A stretch of 64,000 nucleotides of DNA from Adenophora triphylla var. japonica (taxonomy: Eukaryota > Streptophyta > Magnoliopsida > Asterales > Campanulaceae), in the NCBI GenBank assembly GCA_022495995.1, contig JAFEMH010002332.1, positions 62,001-126,000 of the forward strand, read 5' to 3'. The notes beneath the pieces were generated by a model. It did not search any database, had not been told where the DNA came from, and was given only the letters and a program-made list of their open reading frames with translations. Position 1 is the stretch's first letter. Each line of letters starts with the position of its first letter. The translations under genes and the position numbers were made by a program. Positions 44,046-55,640 of this stretch are shown here, piece after piece.

Positions 44046-45859
44046 TACTCTAGTCGATTGAGATGGTTTTTCAATGCTTACCTCGCCAAATAGAGCCCTT
44101 TTTTATCTGAAGCCTAAAATGTGACCCTTGTGAATTTCACCGGTAGATTCAATCCACTTATTAGGATCAAACGGGATGTTACTTGTGTCATTTATGTTCT
44201 CTCCTCCTTCTCCTTCTCCTTCCGACATGGTGTGTGGTTGAACATGAGCAATGTAGTCATTCTGCACCAAAATATATTACTAGATTATAAAGTAAAAAAT
44301 ATGAATAAGTCACTTAAGTATGAACAAGACATGCTTGTACTAGGCATATAATACCCATGAGACATGAAATATCCAGATTAAAATCTTGACCAATACATAC
44401 TTTTCAGGACCAAATCAATATCAATTGTTCATTGCCCAAAAATGGCCCCATGGATTGAATCACAACTGATGGCTGCAGAGATGTACTGCAGCAGTCGCAA
44501 ATCCGTTCACATATAGACTGATATAAATGTGCAATCAGACACAAATTTACTGATAGCCTTTGTGTTTTACTAGAGGAAATTTACATCTGACAGAAAAAAA
44601 TTGAAAGGAAACAGGCCACGGGATCTCAAACAGAGACGACCTTTGTTGATGTTTCCTGTCAACATTATCAACTTAATAGATTTCTTCCACAATCATATTG
44701 CGGACATAACACATAATTATGATAAATCAATGTAACGCAGCTTGACTACATGAGATAGTAAAATTCATTCTATCAATTAAGAACAATCTCATCCATATAT
44801 AAGCCATTTCTCTCCCATACTGGCCTCACATAAAGAAGAGGGATATACCAATTTTCCAAAATCATGAAGTGAATTCATAAGATAAAAAAAAACAATAAAA
44901 TTCTGGATTGTATCATCAACACTTATGCTTGAACTGACAATTGAAATTTGCAAGCTACAACTTGTATATGCAATATATCAAAGATTCAAAGACAACAGTG
45001 TTCAAAAATAAGACCATACCACAAAATCATTTTATATCAAAACAAATTTCCGGTCGCATTTCACCTCAAATTCTCCAATTCCGAAAAAAAAAGACTGATA
45101 AAAGAAAATACACACACAAACTTACTGATACACACATTCACAAAAAGAAAGAGGGATACAAGAAACGCAGACATAGACAAGCACAGAATGATGGGAGAAA
45201 TGCACACACACAGTGATATCAGAAATACAAACACAGAAACAAGGTGATAAGAGAAATGCAGACATGAACACAATGTGATATGAGAAATGCACACACACAC
45301 ACACAAAGTTCCTATCTGACCAGTCAGCTATTATGGACCATGCTTTACTCGCTTAATCCTTGTTAGATTAAGCACTGACTATTGTTATTTTAAGAAATTG
45401 GACAATTTTTTGGGACAAAGCAAAAGGAAACCAGGATATATGGTGTTACATTTATATGATAGGACATGGTATTCAAATGATATCCTCAGGAAAACCGCAA
45501 AAATTACTTCTAATACAAGACACCAGTGGAATTATGAAACATTATAAACTCTTGAGTCATCACTGATATATGCCTTTGCAGTTTAAATGAGCCATATCAT
45601 TCATGTAAGGATTATACTAGAATACTCAATATGCATGAAAAACATCAAATAAAATGCAAGAGATTGCAAACTAGTGATATAATTTCATTTCATGTCAAAT
45701 ATCCTCAAATCTAAACCTAACCGCAAATGTCAAAACAACTAAAATCCTTGTTAGAACAAGACATGCTTGAACTAGGCATATAATACCCTCGAGACATGAT
45801 AAATTAAAGAGAAAGACAAACACATGGCATTATACGTTAACAATGAGAATCAACTTACC

Positions 45860-45960
45860 ACAACTCTCTTCTTTCGAGGGTGGACAAAGACGATCTCGCC
45901 AGTTTCATTCTTAAGCACTTTTCCGTTCTCATCTTTCTTGGCATTGTATGTTACAATTCA
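45860..45960 (-). pseudogene. Exon fragment of the CACTA accessory gene (G)
   Basis: The minus frame AKKDENGKVLKNETGEIVF followed by VHPRKKRVV ends at a GT donor (GTGGTAAGTT) near 45860. It lies on the same strand as the 43827-44045 exon. Between them is AT-rich intronic sequence with a CA-rich minisatellite (about 45115-45305, GAGAAATGCAGACA-type units). Confidence 0.45.
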
Positions 45961-46167
45961 GTAGCTAAATTAGAAACCACAAAATTTCGGTTGCAAACTC
46001 GTTTTTAAATTAGCAACCGACTCGATTCAGTGACTAAAGACAGTGGCCAAAACATGAATTTCTAGTAGTGAATCTTCAGCAACATCAACGTCTTCGTCAA
46101 CAACAAGTCTTCATGTAATTATGTCCAAGATTGGACTTTCCTATCGGCCGTCCATCTTGCGGGAGCA

Positions 46168-46463
46168 TATTAGGAATATAATTTCATTATATTTTATTCA
46201 AGTATATATTGTTATATATTAGATTAGGAAACACAATCCTTGTATTAGATTAGGAAATACAATCTTAGAAACCTTCTCCTTCTAGGAGATTAATCCTTGT
46301 ATTAGATTAGAAAACATAATCTTAGAAACCTTCTCCTTCTAGGAGATTCCTCATTGTAATTCTATAAATATGTATCTCTAGCTTCATAATCAATTGAGTC
46401 ATTCAATTCAATTCCTCTCTTCCCTATTTTGATTGACTTCGTCTAACTCTCTTTATTCTTATA
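46168..46463 (+). repeat. Right LTR of element F
   Basis: This 296-bp LTR ends CTTTATTCTTATA at 46463, followed by the target duplication ACTCC. Confidence 0.9.
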
Positions 46464-46468
46464 ACTCC

Positions 46469-47423
46469 AACAATGGTATTAGCTAAATATGGATTAAAAT
46501 AAAAATTTATTCTCTATTGGTTACTATTTATAAGATATCAAATTTTTCATCTCCAAAAATAGGTATCAAATTTATTGTATCAAGTTTTTATTTTATTTTA
46601 TTAAGTCTATTAATGCTTTCAAACATTATCAATTATTTTAAACTATAAATATTGCTTTAACTAACTATTATTTTTATAAAGAAATATAGTCATCACTTTA
46701 TTATTCAAATAAATTATGAATTAATATTAAATAACAATTTTCAGCCATATATGTCAAAATTATGATATTAAATTTATTCCTAAATTTACATATTTATATT
46801 TAGTAATTGGTTTTTGAAAAATTATCCATTTACCAAGTGGGGTTGCCAGCCAAGGAAAAAACAGCCCAATCGCTTCTTCATCCGCTCTTGTATCACCATC
46901 TTGTCATCTTGAGGTATTAAGCAAGTTGGCATGTTTGCTACCTTTGCTAAGGCGACCTACAACCGTTTGATACACAGAAATTACATAAAAAAATTTAAAT
47001 GGTGCAATTTAAGTATAAATATCTTGCACCATTTTCAACTGTTTGCTTCAAATGTTGCATCAAATAAGCATATGCTCATAATATTTCTTATTTTTTCATT
47101 TAATAAATTTTTTTTCCATTAATTGTATATTATTTTTGATAATATGATTCAAATTACGTATGTTATATTAATGTACAAAATTTATTCAAAATTAATTTGT
47201 TAAAAATTTAATTGTTCATTTTGCATCGAAAGAAGTAGGATTTTGTCAATGAAAAAAAGGGAAGGGGTACATCACGCATGAAGGATGAAAGTAGTAAACA
47301 ATTTTAATTTCACAATTTTTTAAAAAAAAAATAAAGGAAAAGAGGAACAGCGCAGTAGGCAACTTGCGCCAAATTTTGTGCAAGAACCCGAATGCTTCAA
47401 AGTAACGATAGAGATGACACAAC
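46469..47423. other. AT-rich stretch, nothing recognised
   Basis: This separates element F from the next LTR. There are no coding blocks or paired termini, and the short ORFs present are Phe/Lys/Asn-rich. Confidence 0.5.
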
Positions 47424-47629
47424 TGTAAGTACCCCAATTCGGACCGTTCTCCATCCGAGCATGCAGGACGGACACCGAGGGTTCATTTATCCGTAATCCT
47501 AATGTCCCGCGACTTTCCGAGGATCAAATAGGTCAAACAAAGCAAGGAAGGACCTTTTGCACGTTAAAAAACCATAAAAGGACCTTACAAGAATGACACA
47601 AAAGTCAAAAAGGTCTGACATTGCACCTT

Positions 47630-47705
47630 GATCCGTGCGGACCTCTTTGCTGATTAAAGTCTCAGCCGCACGGACCACTTTGTCAATTTTCAGAGGCTAT
47701 AAATA
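47630..47705 (+). promoter_or_regulatory. GC palindromes and TATA box of the 47.4 kb LTR
   Basis: GATCCGTGCGGACC and CAGCCGCACGGACC stand as inverted boxes 20-70 bp upstream of TATAAATA. Related boxes TCCGTACGGACC and TCCGTAAGGATC occur again near 48970-49010. The arrangement matches that in the D LTR. Confidence 0.45.
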
Positions 47706-48222
47706 CAGGCTTCTGGTTGCTTCAAACCAACAACAACAAGCCACAGAAAACAGCAACATTAGAAAGGCAACAAAAACTGCCTAGGAAATATGAGAGTTTG
47801 AGTGAGTAATTAAGGGAGGTTTTGCCTAAGTCAGAGCAAAATTTCTTCTCATTTTTAACCGTCCTAAGTAATTCACGTACGCGCCTATAACAAAGGTGAC
47901 ACGACAAAAACGACACAAGAACGAAAATCTCGAGGGGAGTGAGCATTAGGGGACATTTTGCTTTAAGTGAGGGCAAAATTCTCTCCTTCTTAAAATAACG
48001 CTTTAAACTTTCCATTTACAAGTCTTTTAATATTATAAATCATTGTTGTTAAATAAATAATTTGTAATGTAATCTTTACTTATTGTAGACCCAAACCATC
48101 TAAATGATCCTAAAAGACTTTTCATGCACAATGTACTAAAAATGGAGGTCTAAAGGTGATAGTGGTTTGTTCACATTTCATGCATTGTCTTTCCTTTATT
48201 TACTTTTAAATGCATTTACTTT

Positions 48223-48690
48223 TTTTTTTTTTTTTTTTTTGATATCCAAGTTCCCGGCTTCGCCGGACTAATCCTGGACCACCTGCACCGGCCCCTCGGT
48301 ATCTTGGCGGAGGTAAATCGCGGGATGTGCCCTATGCGACGGTGGTGGCACACCCCCTTATACTCCGAGCCCCGAGGGAGCCCTCCTACAAGGCAATTGC
48401 ATCACTATTACATCACCAAATGGCTCATTTGCTCACCAAAGTGGCATTTACATCACTATTACAACACCATTTGGGTCGCTCACTGCTCCTGCCAAGATTC
48501 GAACTTCCCACACTGAAGGTACAAGCCCAGCAATGCTGCTTCCTTAACTGCACGGATATGCCCCGGAGGACTCCAAGGCTCCTGAAATCCTAGGAAAGAA
48601 TTAAACCACAAGATTCCCCCCAAGGGGAATCGAACTCGTGACCTCCCCGAAGGGAAGCCACTACAATACCATCAGGCCAGGAGACCTTTG
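48223..48690 (-). mobile_element. tRNA-derived SINE with two promoter-like modules
   Basis: On the minus strand the 5' part has an A-box-like TGGCCTGATGGTATTGTAG (48661-48679) and a B box with GTTCGATTCC (48625-48634). A second similar pair follows: GGAAGCAGCATTGCTGGGC near 48527-48545, and GGAAGTTCGAATCTTGG near 48493-48509. The 3' end is a poly(A) tail (T run 48222-48240 on the plus strand) preceded by GGATTAGTCCGGCGAAGCCG. The two tRNA-like modules suggest a dimeric SINE. Target duplications could not be settled. Confidence 0.65.
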
Positions 48691-49336
48691 ATGTAACCAA
48701 GTTAATCTTTAAAACCTTCAAAGGAATTCTAATTTCTTTACTTGGGACCAACACACTCCATTGTTGTTTCTCAAGAAAAGCTTGAAACCACCATTGTTGT
48801 ACAACCCTAAGACTTGGAGATGATAACCCTAAGATTGGACAATTCCTTCTTTTGTGGTTTATGGCCACTTTTCTGGATAACCAGAAGCTGCCACCTTCTC
48901 TCCTCAAGTCTAATCGAAGTAACATCAAAAAACAAAATGAGATATAAAAATAACCTACTGCATTTACTAATCCGTACGGACCTCTCTGTAAAGAGGCATT
49001 GATCCGTAAGGATCACTCTGCAGTCTGGGACATTTTGTTCAGTTTTCAGTTTTTTCAGTTTAGATTCGTTTCAAATCTCCTTTTATAAGAATGGATAGTT
49101 TCCTAAAAAAACTGCACTATTTTTTACTTCCTTTCGAAATACGAGGCCACTTGACTTTTAAAATGCACACACACACACACACACAATTTTCAAACAGAGG
49201 GTTAGAAAGACTCATGAAAATGAGGCGTTTCGGGTGAGTACAAAAAAACTCTTCCCGAGGCGTAATGTGACCTCCGAACTCAAAATCTCAAACCAAAAGC
49301 CTTTTGTCAATGCTTTGGGCTAACAACAAAACGGTG

Positions 49337-49835
49337 TGGCGACTCTCTTCTTTTAAAAAAAAACTCATTCGTCCAAACTACATTTTCAAAACAAGAACTC
49401 TCACCTCCCCGAAGGAGGAGCGAGCCGCGACGCGCGATAGGCGCACGCCGAATCGGATAATTTCAACAGCTGTTGGAGGAGGAGTTAGCATCAAATTGAT
49501 GCAATTTTGGAGCTTTAAAACTCTGTCGGAGATAGCCTAATAGCTCTACATGGGTATCAAATTTTGAGTTTTATACCCATTGTTAAAGTTGCCCAAGGAC
49601 ATAAGAAATTCAAAAACATATGTCACATAATTTTGGACGTCAATTTGTGTCTAGATCATTTATGTCAAAATATATTTATAGATTGAATTATCCCAAAAAA
49701 GTTGGGTCAATGAAAGACAACAAAAGTCCACAGAACCTCTGTTAAGTGGTGAGATTTTATACGTGACCAAATTATAACCGTTAGCGGCTGAAAAAAAATA
49801 CTCATATAGGAGTATAGTATATCAGATAAAGGATA
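49337..49835. other. Stretch after the Tat/Ogre-like LTR
   Basis: The start (TGGCGACTC... then the GC-rich GCGAGCCGCGACGCGCG near 49420-49440) may be the leader of the element whose LTR ends at about 49336. The remainder is AT-rich with nothing recognisable. Confidence 0.4.
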
Positions 49836-50541
49836 TGTTACGAATCCTAGCAGCCCAAACATAGGAAGAATAATTAACATTTAGTAATATGAAAGAAAAA
49901 AATACATAGATTTGATAACTCAGTTCACTAACACATAGCTACATTTAGGAGCGATGTCAAGCAAGGATATCGCTATAATTAATATATGATGATTATTACA
50001 ATTTTGAACATGTAATCACTAAGATATACGCATGACTACTCTATATTAACAACTCTCTCATATATATATTTTCTCTATCAAGAACACACAAACCACGGTC
50101 ATTACTAAGGTTGTAAGAATGTCTCTCATCTCATCTTCTATGCCCCATGCCCTCTCCTTGACACTATTTGTGGCTTTCTCCTGTGTATCATATCTCTCTC
50201 TGTCAAGCACACCAACTTATGACCAACATTATGTTTATATAGGTGTACTACAAGCCCTAAAACTTGTCCTGCAAGAAATAATCCGTTCCAAATAAGAAAA
50301 TCAAATCTGGGTTGAAAAGTATTAGCATGATCGTGCTTGTATTTAGACACGACTGTGTCAGTAAACATCTCTCAATTGAACGACCATGCTCACAAAGCTA
50401 CATGACCGTGCCAACCTCCTTTGGTCGATTTTTCTCATTTTTCTCCTCCTTTAACATTTCTATCTTAACTCGAACTCCTCCATTGCTTAGAATACTTCTT
50501 CTTCTCTGTCTCCATGTTGGTTTATACTCCATAACTCAACA
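49836..50541 (-). repeat. Copia-type 3' LTR (706 bp)
   Basis: On the minus strand it begins TGTTGAGTTATGG at 50541, right after a polypurine tract (AGGTGGGAGAT, 50542-50552), and ends ...CGTAACA at 49836. A minus-strand TATA box (CTATATAAAC, 50231-50242) lies inside. GC palindromes (GCATGATCGTGC, ACACGACTGTGT, CATGACCGTGCC) occur at 50328-50420, upstream of that TATA on the same strand. The 5' LTR is not in view. Confidence 0.6.
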
Positions 50542-50786
50542 ATCTCCCACCTGGGGACTAGGACCAATAAACCATAATAACTGACCCGTCAAACTCCCAC
50601 CTAGAGAATGATCCTCCTCACTGTATATTGACAACACCGAGCCCTAAGCTCCCGCCTAAGATTTCACTCAAGTAATAAGGCGAGTTTAAATCAAGCGACA
50701 CTTAAACCTCTCTGTGTCCGATTCCTTTTGACTCTCCTTGAATCAACACTCATATGATACTTTGCAAGTTTGCCTTCTCCTCCAAA
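50542..50786 (-). mobile_element. 3' interior end of the Copia element, cut by CACTA H
   Basis: This holds the polypurine tract and about 230 bp of non-coding interior, with repeated CTCCCACCT blocks. The CACTA end at 50787 interrupts it. Confidence 0.5.
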
Positions 50787-51072
50787 CACTACAGGAAACT
50801 GCACTATTTATGGTGGTTAAAATTTGTCGTATAGTAACCGGGGCCGCCGTAAATACTATATATGGCAGATGTACGGCGGTTTATTTGGCACCTCATTTGT
50901 TAGCGCCGTATTTGTATTTACGGAAAATTTTACCGCCGTAAATACAAATACGGCGGATATAGGAGCTGCCGTATATAATTAAATACATATACGGCGGATG
51001 AAGCGCCGCCGTATATGATGAAATACAAATACGTATATAATGAAATACATATACGGTGGATTAGCGCCCACC

Positions 51073-51213
51073 GTAAATAGTATGCAAGTGCACGACCGAG
51101 CAGGCTAAGGACTCGGCCGAGCATGCTTATGTCGTATCTTCCCAAAAATCCAAACACTTCGCTCGGTCGAGTCCTTAGCCCTTCTCGGCCGTGCACTTGC
51201 ATACTATTTACGA
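51073..51213. repeat. Large imperfect hairpin with GC boxes inside H
   Basis: Two arms of about 47 bp (around 51076-51125 and 51165-51213) are inverted copies sharing CTAAGGACTCGGCCGAGC/GCTCGGTCGAGTCCTTAG and GTGCACGRCCGAG blocks, with a 40-bp loop. The arms are bordered by the subterminal TATTTACGG motif. Confidence 0.75.
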
Positions 51214-51740
51214 CAGATCTAGGGTCGCCGTAAATAACTAGGCTTTGCTCGGCCGAATTTTAATCCCTGCTCATTCGATCACTCCCTGAATCAGCCAAAT
51301 GCCAGAAACTTTTGTAAATGTAAATAATCATGAAATACAAATTGTTTTAACACCATGTATATTAACCCAAACTTAAATATACACAAAATGTAGCTCCCTT
51401 TTACAATGTAGCTCTACACCTAAACTTAAATATACACAAAATGGAGCAACAATGACTTAAAAAAGTCTAGAATTAAACAATGACCACAATGCCAACTACA
51501 GAGATAAAATAACCATATGACTTAAGAAAGGACTAGAACAGAAAAATAACCATAGGGGCATCAAAGTCAACTACCAGGCTAAGAGAACCAAATGACAAAC
51601 TGGAAACACTGATCATATGGTAACAGAAGGCAAAGCAGGCGGATAGAGTGGTTGTCCCGTACACCAACTAAAACAAGCTATCCATGAGATATCAGCAACA
51701 GCCTGAGCATATCAGTTAGAAACAAAAGGAGAATCAGTAC

Positions 51741-52346
51741 TGTTGTGGGCATTTTTTGACATGACGACATCTTCAGTTGATCCTGCATAACGAGATGTCA
51801 TTACACTGTAAGTATTGTTTTAAATATTTACTTGTCCAATATTTCCTAATATTATTATTCTTATTTTTCAGTAATTAAGAGAGGAATGCGGAAACAACCT
51901 TCAAGCACGTTCAACAGACCTTCAAACGGCTAGGGCGACTTGGTCTCACGGAGGTTGAAAAGATAAACCACAATGCCGAGATTGTAGGAACCATATTTGA
52001 CTCTTTCTTAGTTACTTGTATTTAAGGGGAAATGGAGACGGAAAATGACACTCATGCTCATACGCACACACTTTACACACAAACCCTTGTAATCCTCTCC
52101 ATTATCTTCCGAAGTTGTAATTGTGATCATTATAGTGGAACCTTTAAGGTTGGAGACCTAACTCCCGGGGTTTTTTCCAAAGAGGTTATCACCTCCTAGG
52201 TTTTCCTCGTTAACAAATCGCGTTGTCATTGTCTCGTTTTTCATTTTCTTGTTCCATATAATCGAATTCCATAGTTCCCTCCTTATTATTCAATCCACAC
52301 ACTAAACATAGTTAAGATTCTACTCTATTGTTTTTCTACCAAAACA
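51741..52346 (+). repeat. Left LTR of element E
   Basis: This 606-bp LTR has a TATA-like TATTTAAG at 52019-52026. It differs from the right LTR at a few sites, notably CTTCAGTTGATCCTGC here against CTTCGCCTGATCCCGC there. Confidence 0.93.
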
Positions 52347-52349
52347 ATT

Positions 52350-52368
52350 TGGCGCCCAGCGAGGGGCC
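52350..52368 (+). other. Primer binding site of element E
   Basis: TGGCGCCCAGCGAGGGGCC begins three bases after the LTR. It is closest, in my recall, to the tRNA-Lys complement (TGGCGCCCAACGTGGGGC) with a few mismatches. Confidence 0.6.
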
Positions 52369-54220
52369 TCGTGGTTTATCGGTTATTTGAAACATTTCCT
52401 AATCGAATTCACTATGTGCACCCACCAATGTGTCCACCGCCGGCAAAGGTCCCACCGTTGTTCCCACATCGGGAGGTAGAACCGGCTTGTTACCACCGCC
52501 TCCTCGGACCGGATCTCGGCCAACTCAACCTACGAAGACTCCACAAAAGGGGCGACCTCTTCCAATGCGAATCTTGACATCCGAGTATCCTAACCGGAGT
52601 TAAATCAAAGGTTGGACCAGCAAGATAACAATTCGAAGGTGTTGACCAATTCCATGATTAAGATGCGAGAAAGACCAACAACTCATAGCATCTCGGCTTG
52701 AAAACATATCACCACTGCGCGCAAGGGTTCTCAACTTTGACAACTCAGGAGGATCTACATTTCGAGAATGAATTCATTCCAATGGGCAATCCTCCTCCGT
52801 GACATCTTTCATGATGTCAACATCTTTGCCGGGGACACCCCTTTGACACCATCTTCTGCAGGATTCACTCCATTCATCCCATTTATAGACAAAGATCTTT
52901 GTCACGACTACTACGGACAACTCTGGTTTGCTTAATAATCTTTTCAATAATAATAATTTCAATCGTATTCCTATGGGCGACCCTTTTGCGGGAAACCCAC
53001 TAGCTAAACGGATGCGGGATCTCGGAGAATTAGTAATGAACGTGCAGGTGTGACTCCTCCAATTCAACCAAGATAGCAAAACCTACAATCGGTCTCGGTT
53101 TGTCCCGGCAATTGCAAATGTCGACATACCGAAGCGCTTGATGTACCATCTATGAAGTTGTACGACGGCACCACGGACCCGGAGGAGCACGTGGCACACT
53201 ATCAAGAAAAGATGGACATAATCCATATTCCACTTCAATTAGGGAGGCTTGCTTATGCGGGGGATTTGGATCCACCTTATCTGGACCAGCTCTCAAATGG
53301 TTGATTAGGCAACCCCTAGGTTCAATTGGTTCATACGCCCGGCTCATCAACATGTTCTATAACCAATTCTCATGCGATCGACAATTTGAAAGGTTGACAA
53401 GTGACCTTTACAATGTAACTCGGCGGCCTAATGAAACCCTAAAGGATTACGTCCACCGGTTCAATAAAGAGGTGCCGGAAATTCCCAATCTTGACATGTC
53501 GACTGGCCACGAAGCATTCAAAATGGGGTTGAAGAAAGATTCGCGATATTACCAAGATTTGGTAATGACTCCTTGTAGCGAGTGGAGGAAGTCGGGAAGC
53601 GGGGCATTGAGATTCATAAGGCTGGAGGAAGATGAGGCTGCGAAGATCAAAGTCATCATCCAAGACGTCGACATATGACCATCCCGATAGAAAGAGTGAA
53701 TCGTCCCATCGCAGAAACAACCGTCCCAATCCTTATCCGAGAAATTGACACTAGCAAAATTAATTCAATAGACGGTGAGGATGAAGATAATGATAATGTG
53801 CCTAACATTTCGATTATTGTTTTACGTTGATATTTCGGGTGTACTATGCGCAATGGGCAGCACAGGAGACAAAGCCGAGATGGCCAAAGAAAACGGACAA
53901 AACCACGGGATGGCGTGACAAATCAAAATGGTGTGCTTACCATGAAGACTTTGGGCATGTTCGAAGGCTGCATCGCATTAAGAAAGGAGATCGATTACTT
54001 GCTCTCGAAAGGACATCTTAAGGAGGCTGTTGGGATCCGAGAAAGAAGAAAGCTGAAAGTACGAAGCTCCTCATGAAGGCTGAAAGACCGGTTTCTCCCC
54101 CAAAGATCAACAAAGGTGATCAACTTCATTAGTGGAGGCTCGAAATATGTGGAACATCCTATTACGCCGCAAAACGACATGCTAAGGAGTCAAAAGATGA
54201 AAAGCGAGAGAGACGGCCCA
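52369..54220 (+). pseudogene. gag: gag of element E
   Basis: The N-terminal half (to about 53120) is hardly readable. The capsid domain starts at PSMKLYDGTTDPEEHV (about 53143) and continues after a frame change in 53301-53600 with FSCDRQFERLTSDLYNV, LKDYVHRFNKEV and EAFKMGLKKDS, typical Tat capsid blocks. The C-terminal CAYHEDFGHV (about 53931) and CIALRKEIDYLLSKGHLKE (about 53971) belong to the CHHC-like motif but lie in different frames. At least four frame changes are present. One near 53958 coincides with a place where the family pattern expects a CTG. Confidence 0.75.
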
Positions 54221-54289
54221 GGATGTCGATACCTTGCCCGAGACCCAATTGTCTTTGATGAAAGTGATCGTGATAACTTCTTTGGAACC

Positions 54290-54740
54290 TCATCATGACG
54301 GTCTGGTCATTTCCTTGCGGATCGCCAGCTGTACCATACGACGTATTACGGTAGATGGGGGCAGCTCCGTCAATCTTATTATGTTGGGTACCCTTAAAGA
54401 AATGAACATCCCGGAATCGGAGATTGTCAAAAAATCTTCGATCTTTGGTAGGCTTCGGTGGCGAAGTCAAAGAAACGATGGGGGAGATAAAGCTTCCAAT
54501 ATACTCAAAGGGCCTCAACACCGTGGAACGGTTTTGTGTAATTGATTGCGCAACATCTTACAATGTAATTCTTGGAAGACCGTGGATTCATGGAATGAAG
54601 GCCGTACCCTCCACTTACCATCAATGTGTGAAGTTTCCAACACCTTGGGGTGTCGCTAAGATTTACAGTGATCAACAGGTGGCCAAGGAATGTTACAAAA
54701 CTTCAATGAAGGCGTCTACATCTCCAAAACAATCATAGCA
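54290..54740 (+). pseudogene. pol: Aspartic protease of element E
   Basis: ITVDGGSSVNLIML is the active-site block, with Asp-Gly-Gly instead of Asp-Thr-Gly. It is followed after a frame change near 54440 by GEIKLPIYSKGLNTVERF and YNVILGRPWIHGMKAVPSTYHQ, the ILGRPW block of Tat proteases. It ends in KFPTPWGVAKI. Confidence 0.75.
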
Positions 54741-54899
54741 ATTACCGAAGAAAGTACGTGAAGTCACTGGAAGCTAGGGAGGATGATGTGAAAGAAGTAT
54801 TGTTAGATCCTTCCAACACCGGACATCAAAGTACTTATTGGCACCGACATATCGTCGGATATAGAGGAGAAGCTTGTGAACCTATTAAGAAGCGAGAAT

Positions 54900-55640
54900 A
54901 AAAAGTTTCGCTTGGAAACATGATGACATGACCGGCATTAGCAAAGATGTCATCACTCACAAACTTAACATAGATCCCGGCTTCAAACCGGTGCACCGAA
55001 ATGTAGAAAGTTTGCGAAACCGTAAATCGGATCATCAAGGAGGAGGTAGAGCGCTTACTCAAAGCCAACATGATACGAGAGGTCGATTATCCAAGATGGT
55101 TGGCAAATGTGGTTGTGGTAGAGAAGAGAAACGGGAAATGGCGAGTTTGCGTCGACTTCACCGACTTAAATAAGGCCTGCCCAAAAGATCCTTTCCCTTT
55201 GCCGCACATAGATTCATTAGTTGATGCCACCTCAGGTCACGAACTCCTCACATTCATGGACGCGTCCTCAGGATTTCAACAAATTCGGATGGAACCATCG
55301 ACCAAGAAGACACCGCCTTCATAACCCCCTCGGGTATTTATTGTTATATTGCCATGCCTTTTGGACTAAAAATGCGGGTGCAACGTATCAAAGGCTCGTC
55401 AACAAGATGTTTAAGGATCGGATTGGGGGACACAATGGAGGTATACATCGACGACATGGTTGTTAAGTCTAAGAAGGCCGAGGACCACATTAGCAATCTC
55501 TCTCAAGCCTTTGACATCTTGGATTGTTTCAATATGAAACTTAATCCAGCTAAATGCAACTTCGGAATGAAAGCCGGCAAGTTTTTGGGCTATATGGTCA
55601 CTAAAAGAGGCATTGAAGCCGCCCCAGAACAAATACGCGC
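54900..55640 (+). pseudogene. pol: Reverse transcriptase of element E
   Basis: KLNIDPGFKPVHR precedes IREVDYPRWLANVVVVEK, KWRVCVDFTDLNKACPKD, LTFMDASSGFQQIRM, AMPFGLK and the catalytic YIDDMVVKS (about 55444-55470), then LNPAKCNFGMKAGKFLGY. Frame changes occur near 55020, 55300, 55370 and 55430. The one near 55300 is a one-base deficit where the family codons would contain CAG. All catalytic residues are present. Confidence 0.85.

Larger units (their letters stand above)
43073..46070 (-). mobile_element. CACTA element G, inserted in F
   Basis: It starts CACTACTAGAAAATC and ends GAATTTCTAGTAGTG, with a 3-bp AAT target duplication (43070-43072 and 46071-46073). The element is 2998 bp. Subterminal motifs of the type GTGGCTAAAT or GGTTGCTAAATTT are repeated many times within the first 450 bp and again in the last 130 bp, the usual binding-site arrangement of CACTA elements. 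It keeps only fragments of a transposase-associated gene on the minus strand, so it is non-autonomous. Confidence 0.9.
41903..46463 (+). mobile_element. Short non-autonomous Copia-like element F with TA...TA LTR ends
   Basis: LTRs 41903-42198 and 46168-46463 (296 bp each) are flanked by the target duplication ACTCC (41898-41902 and 46464-46468). The ends are TATTAG...CTTATA rather than TG...CA. The primer binding site TGGTATCAAA starts directly at 42199 (tRNA-iMet type), and a purine-rich GCGGGAGCA precedes the right LTR. Without the inserted CACTA element G, F would be about 1.56 kb and non-coding. Confidence 0.85.
47424..49336 (+). repeat. Putative LTR of a Tat/Ogre-like element
   Basis: It starts TGTAAGTACCCCAATTCGG after ACAAC. 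A TATA box (TATAAATA, 47698-47705) lies about 275 bp inside. Near 49337 the sequence TGGCGACTC, the core of the primer binding site I recall for Ogre elements, follows a short run after CTAACAACA. No internal coding region or second LTR is found, so this is a truncated or recombined copy. A SINE lies inside it. The ends are tentative. Confidence 0.4.

Noticed and set aside
44941..45306. ORFs on both strands around the CA-rich repeats
   Set aside because: They are low-complexity Cys/Val or Lys/His-rich translations of a CA minisatellite inside the CACTA element G.
48304..48593. Plus-strand ORFs in the SINE region
   Set aside because: They are antisense to the SINE and cover its promoter boxes. 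SINEs do not code.
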